Positions 33,435 through 41,537 are shown, counted from the first letter of the stretch. The stretch: 64,000 nt of DNA from Saccharopolyspora rhizosphaerae (GCF_003931915.1 NZ_RSAA01000008.1:203421-267420); one strand, 5' to 3'. The notes: generated by a model not told the origin, from the sequence alone. Made by a program: numbers and translations.

Positions 33435-35758
33435 CGCTCCGGCGCCAGTTCGTCGAGTAGGAGTTGCATGCTCAATCGCGTGCGCTTTAGACGCAGTTCG
33501 CCAGGGTCGTACTGCTGGGCGAGAGCGGCGACGTCGGCCAGCAGCGAGGTGACTTGCGAGACGGATTGCCGCTTTCCAGCGGCAGAGGTGACTCCGTTAT
33601 AGGGAGAACGGAATACTTTACCGTCGAGGAACATCTCCGGAATCTCCTCGACCAGTCGCACGAGGAACAGACTTGGGGCGTAGCGAACGAACGGCGCCTC
33701 ATCCATAGGCCCAGCGCCTCGGCTGCCACTGGCGATCATGGCGTTCTCGGTGGCCATGAGTTCATCGTCAGTGAGGTATTGGAACGCTCGTTCTGGTTCG
33801 TCCTCGATCTCTTCCGCCATTCGGTTCCGAACCTCAGCGAGAAGATCGTCGGCCTGCGCCTTTATCGTGCGAACGTCGATCGCGGTGTCTTGCATCGACT
33901 TTTCCTTAACCATCGAAATGGTCTCGGAAATCGACAAATCGGACCCAGCCCTCGCCCGTAGCAGTCCCGCCAACTCAGTGACGATGGCATCCTCGTAGGA
34001 CCATCCGAAACGCACGAAGAGCGGGTGGCGCCGATTCACGAAGGCCGTCGCGGACCCTCCCGAACCGGGAACAACCCGGGCAGCGGTCTCCTTACCATTG
34101 GCGTCCAGCAACCGCTGATCCACGGAGAACGCATCGACCTTTATGAACCCAAGGTCGGGATGCCCAAGGTCGCCGGCCAGTTCGGCGATGGGCCTACCTT
34201 CCTCCTTATAGCGCGCGATTCGCTGTTGGTCAGTCTCAGGCTTCGGTGCGGATGGCGCGGGAGTGGGCGCCGTTACTGCGCCAACGGCCTCCGACCCGTC
34301 ATTCGATTCATCCAGCCCGAGCGCGTCGTCCACCGCCGCCTCGTCGACCGCCCCACCTTCGGCTGGGTCAGGTTTCGGCCGCGCAGCTTCGGCCTTGCGC
34401 CTTTCATGCTCGAGAACCTGTTCCCACCACTTCGCATCCGTCTGGTATTCGGCAGCCCCTTTGTGAAACTCCTGCCCCCAACGGAAGGCGGTCGAGTGCA
34501 CCGCCTTCTGACCATCTCCAGGGACCAGGTAGCGCTTCCCCGGGTCGTTCCGTCGAAAGCCGCGATGAAGCCGAGCGAGGGGGCTGTTATTCGGCTCGTG
34601 CCAGCCGAGGTCCTTGGCCTTGTCTGGCAACATGGGACCTCGCCCGCGGAGATACTCAATCGCGCGCCGCCACTGCGGGTCCGACTTGTCGAAAGTGTCC
34701 TTCTTGTAGTCGACCCGCACGTGATCGAGGTGGATCTCACCAACAATACGCCCGCCCTGGCCGAGTTCAATCGGGTACTCCCTTATGACACGGGAAGTCG
34801 GATCGTTGATGTCAGTCCACTGGAAGATGTCCTTGTAGTTAGTAAGGATCTTGCGCCCATTACGAAGGAAATCAATGCCAAATTCGTCGTTGTCGAGGTA
34901 ACGTTGAATTCCCACCCATCCATGCATGCGCCGCTTGCGAGGTTTGAGATGTTCGGACTTCCCACAGTTCTCGCACGTATTAAGCCCCTGCTGCTGCCAG
35001 TGCCCACAATCCATACAGGCGTCGGCGGGCGAGTAGGACTCGTCGATTTCGATAACTGCGGGGATCTGCTCCGACCGCGAACCGCTGCCGTAGGTGACGC
35101 TCCTGTTCTTGCCCCACGCGCAGTGGCGCCGGGGCTTGACCTCGACGCCAGCGACCCACAGCTCAAAGGGACGATGCTCTAGCAACCATCCGTAGACCCT
35201 GCCAAACTGGGCACGCAAGGCTTTCCCATTCCGTGCAAGCCAATCAAGACGCACGGGATCGAGCCTGCTGATTTCGATCTTTGTGCCGTGTTCCGACGGA
35301 TCGTTCTTGGGTTCGACGATGTCGGGCGCCTCGAAGTCGTCCCCAATCTCGTCCAGGTCGATTTCTACGCCGATCCACTGCGGATCTCCCGCCCGCGTCG
35401 TCAGCACGCGGGTCTTTCGCCCGAGCCGCGCCGTGCTCACGTTGAACCCCATCCCGAAGAGACCCAGCTTGTCGAACTGGTTGTTACTCGACCATCCGGC
35501 GCGGACGGCATCCGCGAGACGCTCCCTCGTCATCCCCCGTCCGCTGTCCCGGACGACGATCTCGGCGTCAGCAGGCCGGACGTTGGACTTCGGGAGCGTC
35601 ACGCTGACTTTCATCCCACCGGCCCACCGGATGTCAGAGGTGATGATCTCGTTGAAGTCATCGAAGGCGTTGTCGATCAACTCCGCGAGACACTTCCACT
35701 CCTCGATCTCGATCTCACCTAGCATGCGGAGAATCCGCGCGGAGGGTGTGATCTGCAC
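33431..35758 (-). CDS. GHKL (MORC/HSP90-like) ATPase of the restriction operon
   Basis: A 775-aa protein. The Bergerat ATP site is clear: N box CLAELIDNAFDDF, G1 IVVRDSGRGMTRERL and G2 FDKLGLFGMGFNVST. A zinc ribbon follows at about 248-268 (CMDCGHWQQQGLNTCENCG). The C-terminal part (about 440-775) has an acidic, proline-rich linker and a helical region. Iyer and Aravind's MORC/MutL-like ATPases linked to methylases, Vsr and helicases share this plan. It is first in the operon and likely gates the helicase-nuclease by ATP-driven dimer closure. The GTG start at 35758 lacks a strong ribosome site. Confidence 0.9.
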   Translation of the reverse strand: MQITPSARILRMLGEIEIEEWKCLAELIDNAFDDFNEIITSDIRWAGGMKVSVTLPKSNVRPADAEIVVRDSGRGMTRERLADAVRAGWSSNNQFDKLGLFGMGFNVSTARLGRKTRVLTTRAGDPQWIGVEIDLDEIGDDFEAPDIVEPKNDPSEHGTKIEISRLDPVRLDWLARNGKALRAQFGRVYGWLLEHRPFELWVAGVEVKPRRHCAWGKNRSVTYGSGSRSEQIPAVIEIDESYSPADACMDCGHWQQQGLNTCENCGKSEHLKPRKRRMHGWVGIQRYLDNDEFGIDFLRNGRKILTNYKDIFQWTDINDPTSRVIREYPIELGQGGRIVGEIHLDHVRVDYKKDTFDKSDPQWRRAIEYLRGRGPMLPDKAKDLGWHEPNNSPLARLHRGFRRNDPGKRYLVPGDGQKAVHSTAFRWGQEFHKGAAEYQTDAKWWEQVLEHERRKAEAARPKPDPAEGGAVDEAAVDDALGLDESNDGSEAVGAVTAPTPAPSAPKPETDQQRIARYKEEGRPIAELAGDLGHPDLGFIKVDAFSVDQRLLDANGKETAARVVPGSGGSATAFVNRRHPLFVRFGWSYEDAIVTELAGLLRARAGSDLSISETISMVKEKSMQDTAIDVRTIKAQADDLLAEVRNRMAEEIEDEPERAFQYLTDDELMATENAMIASGSRGAGPMDEAPFVRYAPSLFLVRLVEEIPEMFLDGKVFRSPYNGVTSAAGKRQSVSQVTSLLADVAALAQQYDPGELRLKRTRLSMQLLLDELAPER

Positions 35759-35913
35759 CTTGGACGACTCCCTCGAACGTGATGGCTATGGGCGTGACTC
35801 GAACGGCCAACCTGATCGTAGCGACCAGACCCGACAGCCACATCATGTTCCGCCAGGAGTAGCAGCCACAGCGCCCCAGCTGCCTGAACAACCTCACGAA
35901 CTAACCCGAATGT

Positions 35914-35977
35914 CGTAGTTACCCGCAAATCGTCACCCTCAGTAAAGACACTGCGGCGAGAACTCCGTAGTTACCCG
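35914..35977. repeat. Direct repeat CGTAGTTACCCG
   Basis: CGTAGTTACCCG occurs at 35914-35925 and 35966-35977, 52 bases apart, upstream of the defence operon. It could be an operator pair or an end-specific recombination or replication site. Confidence 0.5.
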
Positions 35978-36069
35978 TTTCTCATGTGCTCACCCGCCTC
36001 GTTGACGCCTGAAGCGGTCAAATGTCGCCGAAGGGGCGACTTCTACGTTGAGCGGTCACCGCATCAGCT

Positions 36070-36088
36070 GGGTGCGAGTTTGGGTGCG
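36070..36088. promoter_or_regulatory. Paired GGGTGCG repeats, candidate integrase arm sites (right)
   Basis: GGGTGCG at 36070-36076 and 36082-36088, 12 bases apart as at the left end. It lies about 95 bases inside the right att repeat. The flanking context GGGTGCGNNNTTGGGTGCGA matches the left pair. Confidence 0.5.
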
Positions 36089-36180
36089 AACTACAGCTGA
36101 GACTGCCTCTGGAACGACACACCTCCCACCCGCTTCGCTTCGTTCGCCCAGGCAATACACCAGAGCCACAACGTGAAGCC

Positions 36181-36225
36181 GACTCAAAATCCGTCCAGTG
36201 TGCGTTCGAATCGCACCGGGGGCAC
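36181..36225. repeat. Right attachment repeat (partial tRNA-Leu copy)
   Basis: Identical to 10861-10905. The 5' half of the tRNA is missing here, so this is the displaced 3' half made by integration. The CCA end reads CGA, so this copy could not serve as a mature tRNA end. The similarity continues past the repeat into a broken integrase gene. Confidence 0.9.
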
Positions 36226-36309
36226 GAGCCTTCACCAGGCAAAACAACAGAACATGTGGATCATGGTGTTGGTCCTGTGTGCGGCCCCGGGGGCGGGTAC
36301 CTCAAGACC

Positions 36310-36727
36310 AACAGTCGTTGACGACTAGATAAGAGTCAGCGTGGCCGCATCGAGGAGCGCAGCAAGACGCTCCGGGTGGTCGTCTTCGCAGGCAACGACC
36401 CGGTGACCGGTCGCCGCACCTACCTTCGCGAGACGATCAACGGCACGGACAAGGCCGCCTACAAGCGCGCCGAGAAGGCCCTCACCAAGCTGCTGGCACA
36501 GGTCGACAACCAGCGCCACACCCCGTCAACCGTGAGCCTGTCCTTCGCCCTGGACGAGTGGATGCGCACCAGCGAGATCGAAGACAGCACCCGGCACACC
36601 TACAGCGGCTACATCGACCGCTCGATCAAACCGGCGCTCGGCGAGACTGCGGTGAACAAGATCCCCGCGAGGATGCCCGAAGGCTTCTACACCGATCTTC
36701 GACGCTGTCGCGCTCGCCGCGACAGCA
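36310..36727 (+). pseudogene. Truncated second integrase copy
   Basis: The DNA matches int from its start codon to about codon 139 (KTLRVVVFAGNDPVTGRRTY and onward, with few differences). It then stops matching inside the Cys/His-rich insert. The start codon is replaced (AAC instead of ATG), and an in-frame TGA follows in the first codons. The catalytic domain is absent. It lies directly beyond the right att repeat in the same order and spacing as the intact int from the left repeat. This identifies a relic of a second, related element. Confidence 0.88.
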
Positions 36728-36790
36728 GGTGTGAAGCAACCTCATCGCCAATCTGAGGCCGTACCCGGTTGCGCACGTACGGCTCTTGGC

Positions 36791-36837
36791 GTGAGCTCTG
36801 AGCGCGGAGCCAGGAAGACGTACGGAGCGGTTGGTCG
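36791..36837 (+). pseudogene. N-terminal fragment of a second NUDIX gene
   Basis: GTGAGC at 36791 begins a stretch encoding MSSERGARKTYG, matching MSTERGAWKTYG of the intact NUDIX gene at 14175. The match ends after about 15 codons. With the int relic it keeps the order int-NUDIX without the HEPN/DUF262 genes between. The remaining bases to 37030 show no gene. Confidence 0.7.
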
Positions 36838-37030
36838 GGCCGCTGCGCCATCGTGCAACCACAAGGCAACGTGCCGTTGCAGAGGCCGGACCATTTGACC
36901 ATTTCCTGGTGATGCGTCATTTCGTCAGCGCCGAGCGCAGGTAGTCATCACTATCGCCGATCTTCGAAGAGTCTGCGCAGCCAGCACGCCACGGGGTCGA
37001 TCACCTGGTCCACCGCAGCGTCCGAGCCGT

Positions 37031-37432
37031 TCAGGAATGCAGCATCTTGGCCGCCAGCGGCAGCGGAACGAAAAGTCTCGACCGCAGGACCTCCGGTGGC
37101 GGCGCAACGCCCGGACCACCGGAGCTCACCCAGTCGACCAACGCGACGTTGATCTCGCGGCTGAAGACCCGCCTCACCCAGACCGGCCGCACTCCGACCT
37201 CGCGTGCGCTCTTGCCGGGCGAGATCACCACGACGTTCGCCTCACCACACGCGAGCAAGCATTCCGCAGTGCGGACACGAGCCACGTCTCGAGCGCGCTC
37301 TCGCAAGTGCTCGAGCAGGTCCGAGTGGTCGATACCGGGGTGCAGCACTTCCGAGCCGCAGCAGCAGCCGCGGCAGATCGTGATCGTTGAGCGGTCACGA
37401 TCTGCCGCGGCTCGCCCCTCAGAGAGCCGCAT
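37031..37432 (-). CDS. 2Fe-2S ferredoxin-like protein of the cobalt locus
   Basis: A 133-aa protein. ITICRGCCCGSEVLHPGIDH and VRTAECLLACGEANVVVISP give the four-cysteine pattern of thioredoxin-fold 2Fe-2S ferredoxins. WVSSGGPGVAPPPEVLRSR is a conserved tail of the group found next to CbtA. ATG 37432 overlaps the cbtA end by 14 bases, so it is in the same operon. A role in metal sensing or redox support of cobalt use is inferred from this linkage. Confidence 0.8.
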   Translation of the reverse strand: MRLSEGRAAADRDRSTITICRGCCCGSEVLHPGIDHSDLLEHLRERARDVARVRTAECLLACGEANVVVISPGKSAREVGVRPVWVRRVFSREINVALVDWVSSGGPGVAPPPEVLRSRLFVPLPLAAKMLHS

Positions 37433-38186
37433 CTCGTGAGACCCGCGTTTCTCGCGGTGCGTCCACGCTGCCACGCACGGATCCTCGGTGCGCGAGCGCG
37501 CCGTGCACCACGCCGACCACCACCCACATTCCCGCGAGCTGAACGAGCGAACCGATGCGGAACTCCCAGAGCAACCCCGCCGGCACGATCGACGGGATCT
37601 CCTGTTCGACGTCTGGCACGACGAGCACGACCGCGATGACCCCGAGGATTCCTGTCACCGCACAGGCCAGCCACCGCCACTCCGCTGAGATGGTCCGCAG
37701 GGACAGCGCCTTCTCGACGGTGAAGACCACCCCGATCACACCGGCGCTCGCCAGTACGACCAGGAGGTAGGTCAGCGTCCTCGTGTTCACCGTGTCAGGG
37801 TCGCCTACCCCTGGCGGATTGGCGGGCAACACCAACGCAGGCATCAGCACGACGGCGCCGAATGCCAGCGCCGCCAGGCTGAGCGACCTTCCGAGGTCGG
37901 TCCTTCCCGGGAGACGGTGGCGCGCTCGGGCGTAGGCCACCGCGTAAGCGATGCCGAGCAGGACCGCGACAACGACGACCGTCAGCGTTCCACCGATCTG
38001 CTGCTGCAACCGGCTCACGGCCTCGCCGTGATCGTGACCGTGCGAGTGACCGGTTTCCTCGATCGCGATGGCCTGGTCGATGGCCGGTTCGACCAACGTC
38101 CAGAGCAACGCCGCCGCGGCAACCCCGCCAACCAGGCCGGCCAACGCACCGTTTCCCACACGCCGGCCCCACGTCGGGCTGTTCAT
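37419..38186 (-). CDS. cbtA: Cobalt transporter subunit CbtA
   Basis: A 255-aa membrane protein with about six helices (GALAGLVGGVAAAALLWTLV at the start). After the first helix comes EETGHSHGHDHGEA, the His-rich loop characteristic of CbtA. Later helices include TLTVVVVAVLLGIAYAVAYA and TLTYLLVVLASAGVIGVVF. ATG 38186 starts six bases after the cbtB stop. CbtAB is a predicted B12-regulated cobalt importer; no cobalamin riboswitch is seen here. Instead the pair lies downstream of a nitrile hydratase accessory remnant, a cobalt enzyme context. Confidence 0.88.
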   Translation of the reverse strand: MNSPTWGRRVGNGALAGLVGGVAAAALLWTLVEPAIDQAIAIEETGHSHGHDHGEAVSRLQQQIGGTLTVVVVAVLLGIAYAVAYARARHRLPGRTDLGRSLSLAALAFGAVVLMPALVLPANPPGVGDPDTVNTRTLTYLLVVLASAGVIGVVFTVEKALSLRTISAEWRWLACAVTGILGVIAVVLVVPDVEQEIPSIVPAGLLWEFRIGSLVQLAGMWVVVGVVHGALAHRGSVRGSVDAPRETRVSRDAAL

Positions 38187-38191
38187 GTGGG

Positions 38192-38395
38192 TCAGTGGCA
38201 CGGCACGCCGAGAGCATGCCGACCGTCATGGGTGATTTCGTGGAGCCACTGGGCTGCGCCCGCTGACAGCAGAGTGCCGTTCTCCTGCAACAACAGGTAC
38301 GTTGCGAACAGGGCCAGAGCCATGAGTGCCCAAGCCCATGCCGGGACCCGGACAGCAGTGCCCACGTGGGCGGACGGGATGGCTGCGTAGCTCAT
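38192..38395 (-). CDS. cbtB: Cobalt transporter subunit CbtB
   Basis: A 67-aa protein with one membrane helix (VPAWAWALMALALFATYLLL). The C-terminal metal-binding tail EITHDGRHALGVPCH is the family signature (HxxxHDxRHxxGxPCH). AAGGA lies five bases upstream of ATG 38395. It is directly followed by cbtA and preceded by the accessory-protein remnant with 17 bases between. Confidence 0.9.
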   Translation of the reverse strand: MSYAAIPSAHVGTAVRVPAWAWALMALALFATYLLLQENGTLLSAGAAQWLHEITHDGRHALGVPCH

Positions 38396-38412
38396 GTGAA
38401 TCCTTCAGGAGT

Positions 38413-38631
38413 TCAGGGCCGCTTCGCCGCGTCGATGGCGACGAGCTCGAGGTGTGCTTTCTGGTGGTGCCGGTCGGGTGGGGTCGTGAGGACTTCGTGC
38501 GTCCTCTCCCGCAGCACCTCCGGGTCGACCGCGCGCAGATCGGCGAGAACCTTCTCGAGCGCGACCACCCAATGCTCGTAGTAGGACTGAGTGGTGTCCG
38601 GCCGCTTGATCGAAATCGCGCACGACAAGCC
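38413..38631 (-). pseudogene. C-terminal remnant of nitrile hydratase accessory (activator) protein
   Basis: About 72 codons read AISIKRPDTTQSYYEHWVVA, LEKVLADL, then RERTHEVLTTPPDRHH. The YYEHWLAALE core and the ER/RT...TTPP end are those of nitrile hydratase activator (P14K-type) proteins. The N-terminal half is missing; sequence upstream of about 38631 no longer matches. It is 17 bases before cbtB. In cobalt nitrile hydratase clusters, activators and cobalt importers stand together. No nitrile hydratase alpha or beta gene remains in the window. Confidence 0.65.
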
Positions 38632-38731
38632 CTGGCCAGGACGTATGCGGATCCGCATTCGGCCCAACCACCCCTCTGGATCGCTTATCACGATCACCGG
38701 CGAGTTGGATCGAGCCGGGCTCGACTGGGTG

Positions 38732-39814
38732 ATGCGCCGCCGTGGTTGGGCCGTTGCCCAGCCTCGTGACGACTCCGTCCACCGCATCGGTCTGGTGACG
38801 AGCAAAACCGGCCCCGGCGCCGTGTTCAGCATCGCCTCGGAGTACATGGCGGAGCTCGCGGTCGAGGAGATCAACGCTGACGGCGGTTTGGCGGGACACC
38901 CCGTGGAACTGGTCGTCGGCGACGACGCAACCGATGCCGAGCAGGCCTCCCTCGAAGCGCGGAGGCTGGGCCGCAGCCGGTTGCCGAACGGTGATCGCCG
39001 GCGTCACCAGCGCCAGCTTCGCCGGAGTGGCTTCGGTGCTCGCGAACACGGGTTGCCCCGTGATCCATTGCCTGCTGAACGAAGGGGGCGGTGGATCCGA
39101 GCTCATGTTGAGGTGGGGCGAGCGCCCGCTCGACCAGGTCCGCGCGGCGTCACGTTCGGTCATGACGAGCTGCGGCGGCCGCCGGTGGTACTTGATCGGC
39201 AACAACTATCGCTGGGGCCACGGCGCGCACGCCGCTGGACACCGGGCGCTGGAGGAGGTCGGCGGCCAAGTCGTCGGGAATGAGTTCGTGGAGCTCGGGC
39301 ACCTCGACTTCGGACGCGTGATCGAGGAAATCGAGCGCAGCGGTGCAGATTGCGTGCTCTCGACGCTGGTCGGCGCGGATGAAGTCGCCTTCGAGAGACA
39401 AGTGTGGGAGGCCGGTCTCCGGACGAAATGGGCGACGCTGTCATTGGCCATGGAGGAGTCCGCGAGAGAGCGCATCGGTGACGACGCGGCCGCTGGGATC
39501 TGGGCAGCACTGGGGTACTTCGAAGGCCTCGATACGACGGAGAACAAAGCCCTCCTCGGACGTTACCGAGGTAAGTACGGCCGGTGGGCGCCGCCGCTGT
39601 CATCGCTGTCCGAATCCGTCTACGAAGCGGTCGCCCTCTACGCCGCGGCTGTCCGGAACGGCCGCGGCGATGTTCGCGGAGTGGCAGAGGCGTTGCGCGA
39701 GATCAGGATGACGATGCCAGAGGCCCCGTCGAGTCAGCCGGCCCGCACGCGATGCGTCAGAACATGTACGTCGCCCAGGCAGAGCCCGGGGGCTTTCGCA
39801 TCAAGACCGGATGA
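38732..39814 (+). pseudogene. Frameshifted amide/urea ABC substrate-binding protein (UrtA/FmdD/AmiC family)
   Basis: Three frames together encode one Peripla_BP family protein. Frame 1 (to about 38975) has RIGLVTSKTGPGAVFSIASE and ELAVEEINADGGLAGHPVEL. Frame 2 (about 38975-39720) has TVIAGVTSASFAGVASVLAN, YLIGNNYRWGHGAHAAGHRA and a long match to the end of the fold. Frame 3 ends with HAMRQNMYVAQAEPGGFRIK. Two shifts are thus needed. ATG 38732 is nominal; no signal peptide is visible. It was probably the amide sensor or importer of a nitrile/amide locus. Confidence 0.75.
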
Positions 39815-40276
39815 TGGTCGGGATGCACCCGCCTCGCTGAGGCCTCGACGCCTCCGTCCCGCAAGTACCGCAGCGGCCGAAAGCGCCGACGACTCCGCGG
39901 TGAAAGCGCATCGTGACCGCGTTCCGATCCCACCGCGAAGCGATCGACGAACACCGACGCGCAGCCCGACAGCTGCGCATGGCGTGCGGTGAACGCGTTC
40001 AGCACCTCGGCGGTCTTGCTCGGCACGAGCTCCGGGCGCTGCGATCCCGTCTCCAGCTGATCTGCCGTTGTCGGGCTCGCCAGTGAGATCGTCGGTCGTT
40101 CGCACGTGCTGCCCTCCCCCATCGCGGAGGGAACGGGTCAGCGCCGAGACCCCGCAGGTCGGCAGGCACGCGTCGAATCCGGCCGTCGCTGTGCGCCGAT
40201 CACTTCCACACCCGAGCTCTCCGTCCAGCTCGACGTGGCCGCGCCCGGTGAGGCGGCTCGTACGAGAGCCAGCGCT
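39815..40276. other. Intergenic, no gene recognised
   Basis: About 460 bases after the binding-protein pseudogene and before the reductase stop. Minus-strand open frames are present, but none resembles a known protein. It may be further decayed coding sequence of the same locus. Confidence 0.4.
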
Positions 40277-41398
40277 TCAGAGTTCCAGTTCCCAGTCCTT
40301 GATGTCGGCCAGCGGATTGAAGACATCGGGGTGGGGGTCGGCGGCGATGTCCCGGCCGTCCTGAACGCGCTGTGGCCAGTCGTGCTGCGCGAGGGCTGCC
40401 TTGCCGATGGCAACGACGTCGGCAGCCCCGGAGTTGAGCAGAGAGCGGGCCGTGCGCGGGTCCTCGAGCTGGCCGTTGGCGATCACGGGCAGCCCGCTGT
40501 GCTGCTTGGCGAGCTCGGCCAAGGTGGGGCCGGTGCCGAACGCGGCAGCGTTGGCCCGGTACTCGGTGGTGTGCACGAAGTGCAGTCCAGTGCGGGCGAG
40601 CGTGCTGAAGATGAACTCGGCATCCTCGGCGCCTCCGGCCCAGCGGTGGTGGGCGTCGCTGACCTTCGACTGGGAGATCCGGATGCCCACCGCGATCTCC
40701 GAACCCACCGCTTGCAGCACCTCGTCGCAGATCTCCGCTGCCAGGAGCACTCGGTTGGCGACCCCGCCCCCATAGTCGTCCTCACGCTGGTTGAGGTAGT
40801 CGGTGAGGAATTCGTCGATCAGGTACCCGTTCGCGCCATGCAGCTCGACACCGTCGAAGCCGGCCGAGGCGGCGCGGCGGGCCGCGGCGGCGAAGCCGCG
40901 ACGGAGGTCGGCGATCTCGGCCTTCTCCAGCGGTCGCGGGGTCGGGAACGGGCCCTCGCCTCGGTAGAACGCGAGCTGCTCGCCGCGTGGAGCCACCGCG
41001 GAGGGGCCCACCGTCTCCCGGCGGAAACGGTTGCCCTGGCTCTGGGAACCGGCGTGCATCAGCTGGGCGAAGAATGCGCTGTTCTCAGCGTGCACGGCCT
41101 CGACCACCGGGCGCCACGACGCTTCCTGGTCCGCGGTCGCCAGGCCGGGCTGGTCCAGATAGCCCTGGCTGTGCTCCGTGTCGGTGTAGGTTCCCTCGGT
41201 GATGATCAGGCCGAAACCGCCGCGGGCGAATCCCGCGTAGTAGCGCGCATTGCGGTCGGTGACTGAGCCGTCCTCCCTCGCGCTGACCCGCGTCATCGGA
41301 GCCAGCGCGGCGCGGTTGTCCAGTGCTACGCCGCCGATCTTGGCGGGCGTGAACAGGGGATCTTCCGCGGCGGTGGTCTGCGGAGATGCGGTGTTCAT
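40277..41398 (-). CDS. NADH:flavin oxidoreductase (old yellow enzyme family)
   Basis: A 373-aa TIM-barrel flavoprotein. LFTPAKIGGVALDNRAALAP then MTRVSA is the FMN-binding N-terminus. FAQLMHAGSQSQ, GFDGVELHGANGYLIDEFL then NQREDDYGG are family motifs carrying the substrate-binding His-x-x-Asn region. The C-terminal ADVVAIGKAALAQHDWPQ forms the phosphate site. It likely reduces activated alkenes or nitro compounds. ATG 41398 has GAAGGATGG upstream. It is divergent from an ArsR gene, with GTACGA palindromes between, so ArsR control of its promoter is likely. Confidence 0.9.
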   Translation of the reverse strand: MNTASPQTTAAEDPLFTPAKIGGVALDNRAALAPMTRVSAREDGSVTDRNARYYAGFARGGFGLIITEGTYTDTEHSQGYLDQPGLATADQEASWRPVVEAVHAENSAFFAQLMHAGSQSQGNRFRRETVGPSAVAPRGEQLAFYRGEGPFPTPRPLEKAEIADLRRGFAAAARRAASAGFDGVELHGANGYLIDEFLTDYLNQREDDYGGGVANRVLLAAEICDEVLQAVGSEIAVGIRISQSKVSDAHHRWAGGAEDAEFIFSTLARTGLHFVHTTEYRANAAAFGTGPTLAELAKQHSGLPVIANGQLEDPRTARSLLNSGAADVVAIGKAALAQHDWPQRVQDGRDIAADPHPDVFNPLADIKDWELEL

Positions 41399-41458
41399 CG
41401 TGGCGATCCATCCTTCGGGCTCGGTGCGGCGAATCTCGGCATCGCGACGCACGACGAT

Positions 41459-41530
41459 GTACGACTCACCTAGTAGTACGAAGACCATCGTACAAACCGT
41501 TCGCCCTCATGTACGACAGCTGTCGTACAA
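41459..41530. promoter_or_regulatory. ArsR-type operator palindromes
   Basis: A perfect 20-bp palindrome centred on ACAGCTGT spans 41511-41530 (half-site TGTACGACAG). A second, interrupted one, GTACGA-N6-TCGTAC, spans 41477-41494. A lone GTACGA lies at 41459-41464. The perfect site ends eight bases before the arsR start, so it would block its own promoter and probably that of the reductase. Confidence 0.75.
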
Positions 41531-41537
41531 TGTGCGC

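Larger units (their letters stand above)
35759..36180. other. Non-coding region between defence operon and right att
   Basis: About 420 bases with no convincing gene. It should hold the promoter of the GHKL-helicase-methylase operon. It also contains a 12-base direct repeat at 35914 and 35966 and the paired GGGTGCG boxes. Confidence 0.6.
10861..36225 (+). mobile_element. Actinomycete integrative and conjugative element (AICE)
   Basis: About 25.3 kb bounded by 45-bp identical repeats of the tRNA-Leu 3' half (10861-10905 and 36181-36225). It contains a tyrosine integrase beside the left repeat, NUDIX, HTH regulators, an excisionase, a WhiB protein, small membrane proteins and an FtsK-like TraB. 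These are the standard single-translocase conjugation set of AICEs. Cargo includes HEPN/DUF262, an Esx-like module and a GHKL-helicase-methylase-Vsr restriction island. No replication initiator of RepSA, RepAM or Prim-Pol type is recognisable. A relic of a related element lies beyond the right repeat. Confidence 0.88.

Noticed and set aside
34025..35182. 385-codon plus-strand frame opposite the GHKL ATPase
   Set aside because: Antisense to clear Bergerat and zinc-ribbon motifs.
38396..38640. Cobalamin riboswitch upstream of cbtB
   Set aside because: The sequence is coding for the accessory-protein remnant and lacks a B12-box-like segment.
39757..40122. Minus-strand frame after the binding-protein pseudogene
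   Set aside because: Some segments look protein-like, but there is no family match and no ribosome site, so it was left as unassigned intergenic DNA.
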